Assembly: GCA_937129395.1 (NCBI GenBank)
Contig: CAKZNE010000144.1
Coordinates: 1 to 50,696 of the forward strand
Length of the DNA: 50,696 nucleotides
Reading direction: 5' to 3'
Source: an uncultured Cryomorphaceae bacterium
GTDB lineage: Bacteria; Bacteroidota; Bacteroidia; Flavobacteriales; Schleiferiaceae
Shown here: piece after piece, positions 48,042 to 50,696 of the stretch
Position numbering within the stretch: position 1 is the first letter of the stretch
How the letters are laid out: each line of letters begins with the position of its first letter
Notes under the pieces: generated by a model
What the model was told of the DNA's origin: nothing
The model's input: only the letters and a program-made list of their open reading frames with translations
Databases searched by the model: none
Position numbers and translations under genes: made by a program

Positions 48042-50351
48042 ATGATTCAAAAATTATCCTTTTCACTTGCTCTTCTTTTTACAGCAACCGGCCTTATTGG
48101 TCAGAATACCAACCAGAGTAAATTCAAACAACTCTATGAAGAATTGCCAACACCTAATATGTATAGAACAGGTGGCGGTGCTCCAGGTTCTTTTTATTAC
48201 CAGCAAAAGGCAGATTATAAAATGGATATCCGCTTGGATGATTCCAAACAAAGAATTTATGGTGAGGAGGTAATTACCTATACCAACAATTCTCCAGATC
48301 CTTTAGAATATTTATGGATTCAATTGGATCAAAATATGAGAGCTAAGGATAGTGAGACTCAAAAGATTAAAACTGGAGGAATTAGTAAATCTATGTCTCA
48401 TGGCAACCTAAAATACCTTTTTTATGATTTTGATGGAGGTTTTAAAATTGAGCATGTAAAAGACGCCAATGATAAAGGCATTGAGTTCTTTATCAATAAT
48501 ACCATGATGCGTATTAATTTGGATAAACCTTTAATGAAAGGAGAATCTAAAGTTCTAAAAATTAAATGGTGGTATAATATCAACGACCGTATGAAAATTG
48601 GTGGCCGTTCTGGTTATGAATATTTTAAAGATGAAGACAATTACCTCTATACCATTGCCCAGTTTTTCCCAAGAATGGCAGTTTATAATGATGTAGAAGG
48701 ATGGCAGAATAAACAGTTTTTAGGACGTGGAGAATTCACCCTTCCTTTTGGGGATTATGATGTAAAACTTACCGTTCCAGCGGATCATATTGTTGGTTCA
48801 ACGGGTACCCTTCAAAACCCAGATGAGGTGTTAACTGATGAGCAAAAAGAACGTTGGAAAAAAGCGCAAGAGGATACCGAAAACCCAGTTTTTATAGTAA
48901 CAGAGGACGAGGCTAAAAAGGCAGAGAAGAAAAAAAGCTCAAAGGAAAAGTCTTGGCATTTTAAGGCAGAAAACGTGAGGGATTTTGCCTTTGCTTCCTC
49001 TAGAAAATTTATTTGGGACGCCATGGCAGTGAAATTTGGAGACCGCACCGTAATGGCCGTTTCTTATTATCCGAAAGAGGGAAATCCTTTATGGGAAAGA
49101 TATTCCACAAGAGTTGTGGCCCATACCTTAAAAGTTTACAGCAAATACACTTTCGACTATCCTTACGAAAAAGCCATTTCTGTGCACACCAACAGAATAG
49201 GAATGGAATACCCAATGATCTGTTTTAATGGCGGAAGACCCGAAGCAGATGGAACATACTCCAAAGGGACCAAATATGGAATGATTGGAGTAATCATCCA
49301 CGAAGTAGGACATAATTTCTTTCCCATGATTGTAAATTCGGATGAAAGACAATGGACTTGGATGGATGAAGGTTTGAATACATTTATTCAATATTTAACA
49401 GAAGTGGAATGGGAAGAAAACTATCCTTCGCGAAGAGGACCAGCTTATAAAATTGTTCCTTATATGAAGGCTGAAAAAAATCTTCAAATGCCGATTATGA
49501 CCAATTCGGAATCCATACTGCAGTTTGGAAACAACGCTTATGGTAAACCGGCTACGGCTCTAAACATACTTAGGGAAACAGTAATGGGAAGGGAATTATT
49601 CGATTATTCTTTTAAGATTTATTGTAAACGATGGATGTTTAAACATCCAACACCAGCAGATTTTTTCAGGACAATGGAAGACGCTTCCGGAACAGATCTG
49701 GATTGGTTTTTTAGAGGTTGGTTTTATACTACCAACCACACAGATATTGCCCTTAACAATGTAAAATGGTATCAGTTTGACAGTGGAAATCCAGATACAG
49801 AAAGCAAAATGAAAAGGGATGCTGCTGAGGAAAAAAGGGATAGCTTTATTGGAAACAAAAGGAATAAGGAAGAATTTAAAGGAAAACATTATTCCGATGA
49901 ATTCCCTGAAATGAACGATTTCTATAACAAAAATGATGATTGGACTGTATTTAAAGCGGATAGAAAAAAATACGATGCCTATTTAAAATCATTGAGTGAT
50001 GAAGAAAAGAAACTTCTTAATGGCGGCTATAATTTTTATGAAGTAGACTTTTCAAATATTGGAGGGCTTGTAATGCCGGTAATTATCGAATTTACTTTTA
50101 AAGATGGAACCAAAGAAACAGTTAAACTCCCTGCTGAAATTTGGTTGAAACATGAATATTCTTTTACCAAAACATTTGTTTTTCAAAAAGAAGTAGTAAA
50201 AATGGAATTGGATCCATTCTTAGAAACTGCTGATACCGATAGAGATAATAACTTCTGGCCTATACAACCCGAAGCAGATCGTTTTAAGCTTTATAAAAAT
50301 AAGAGTAAAGGAAAAAGGTCTTCGAAAAATCCAATGCAGAAAGCAAAATAG
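48042..50351 (+). CDS. M1 family metallopeptidase
   Basis: Signal peptide; GMEYPMICFNGG, VIIHEVGHNFFPMIVNSDERQWTWMDEGLNTFIQYL (HExxH-x18-E). Confidence 0.94.
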   Translation: MIQKLSFSLALLFTATGLIGQNTNQSKFKQLYEELPTPNMYRTGGGAPGSFYYQQKADYKMDIRLDDSKQRIYGEEVITYTNNSPDPLEYLWIQLDQNMRAKDSETQKIKTGGISKSMSHGNLKYLFYDFDGGFKIEHVKDANDKGIEFFINNTMMRINLDKPLMKGESKVLKIKWWYNINDRMKIGGRSGYEYFKDEDNYLYTIAQFFPRMAVYNDVEGWQNKQFLGRGEFTLPFGDYDVKLTVPADHIVGSTGTLQNPDEVLTDEQKERWKKAQEDTENPVFIVTEDEAKKAEKKKSSKEKSWHFKAENVRDFAFASSRKFIWDAMAVKFGDRTVMAVSYYPKEGNPLWERYSTRVVAHTLKVYSKYTFDYPYEKAISVHTNRIGMEYPMICFNGGRPEADGTYSKGTKYGMIGVIIHEVGHNFFPMIVNSDERQWTWMDEGLNTFIQYLTEVEWEENYPSRRGPAYKIVPYMKAEKNLQMPIMTNSESILQFGNNAYGKPATALNILRETVMGRELFDYSFKIYCKRWMFKHPTPADFFRTMEDASGTDLDWFFRGWFYTTNHTDIALNNVKWYQFDSGNPDTESKMKRDAAEEKRDSFIGNKRNKEEFKGKHYSDEFPEMNDFYNKNDDWTVFKADRKKYDAYLKSLSDEEKKLLNGGYNFYEVDFSNIGGLVMPVIIEFTFKDGTKETVKLPAEIWLKHEYSFTKTFVFQKEVVKMELDPFLETADTDRDNNFWPIQPEADRFKLYKNKSKGKRSSKNPMQKAK

Positions 50352-50369
50352 CTTGATGTTAAACTTCTT

Positions 50370-50397
50370 AAAGGCCAGCAATTCGCTGGCCTTTTTT
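50370..50397 (+). terminator. Rho-independent terminator after the M1 peptidase gene
   Basis: AAGGCCAGC-aattc-GCTGGCCTT then TTTT. Confidence 0.88.
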
Positions 50398-50451
50398 GTT
50401 GGAAAGTCTTTTTATAAAATCAGGCCGCTTAAAATAGCTAAGCTAGCACTT

Positions 50452-50480
50452 GTACTAAGTTTATGGCGCAAACTTAGCAC
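50452..50480. repeat. Imperfect inverted repeat in the non-coding tail
   Basis: GTACTAAGTTT-atggcgc-AAACTTAGCAC; 8 bp perfect core, extending to about 11-12 bp with one mismatch. Confidence 0.7.
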
Positions 50481-50696
50481 ACTGATAATCAATAATATCA
50501 CAAAAAAATACAGCTTTTTGAAAACTATCCTATGAAATAATCGATAGCTATATTTCGTGATTCAAAAAAAGTTTTGCGCGTTCTTTTTTCTTGATAAAAA
50601 ATGAACCAAAAAATCAAGACTGAATTTCCTATCCTTAAAAACTACGAGCCCCAATTCTCTCCCGCGATAAGAGCCACGATGTTCAACTGATCGCTC

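Noticed and set aside
1-50696. Defence system, prophage, integron or biosynthetic gene cluster
   Set aside because: No nuclease/helicase/RT/toxin modules, integrases, phage structural genes or PKS/NRPS-like genes were found among the translated ORFs.

Overview
This window looks like a mostly housekeeping stretch of a Bacteroidota (Flavobacteriales-like) chromosome. The evidence is low GC, TAnnTTTG-type -7 boxes, and many families typical of the phylum (LruC, DUF4476, DUF4920, DUF6702/HupE/M1, OmpP1). About 47 protein-coding genes can be supported. They include pckA, a metF/split-metH operon divergent from metK, ilvE, mnmD, rpsT, proS, folE, cysS, yidD, map, gpmI, elbB, pepE, an AlkD-like gene, two BNR/VPS10-type proteins, a GH53 lipoprotein, two tandem LruC-domain lipoproteins, and an M1 metallopeptidase. 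There is one tRNA-Glu(UUC). I saw no rRNA, CRISPR array, transposase, prophage or recognisable defence island. The strongest non-coding signal is the metH/metK divergent intergenic region. It appears to carry two structurally unrelated SAM riboswitches on opposite strands: a SAM-I aptamer facing metH-metF and a SAM-II aptamer facing metK. Their key pairings can be traced by eye. Other points worth a second look are a candidate XRE autoregulatory operator next to a small membrane-protein gene, a lipoprotein with a duplicated six-cysteine module, tandem LruC paralogues with a divergent central domain, a W/G/N- then S/R-rich low-complexity lipoprotein next to an OmpP1-type porin, a tRNA-Glu/rpsT transcription unit with a consensus Bacteroidota promoter, and an inverted-repeat-rich non-coding tail at the right edge.
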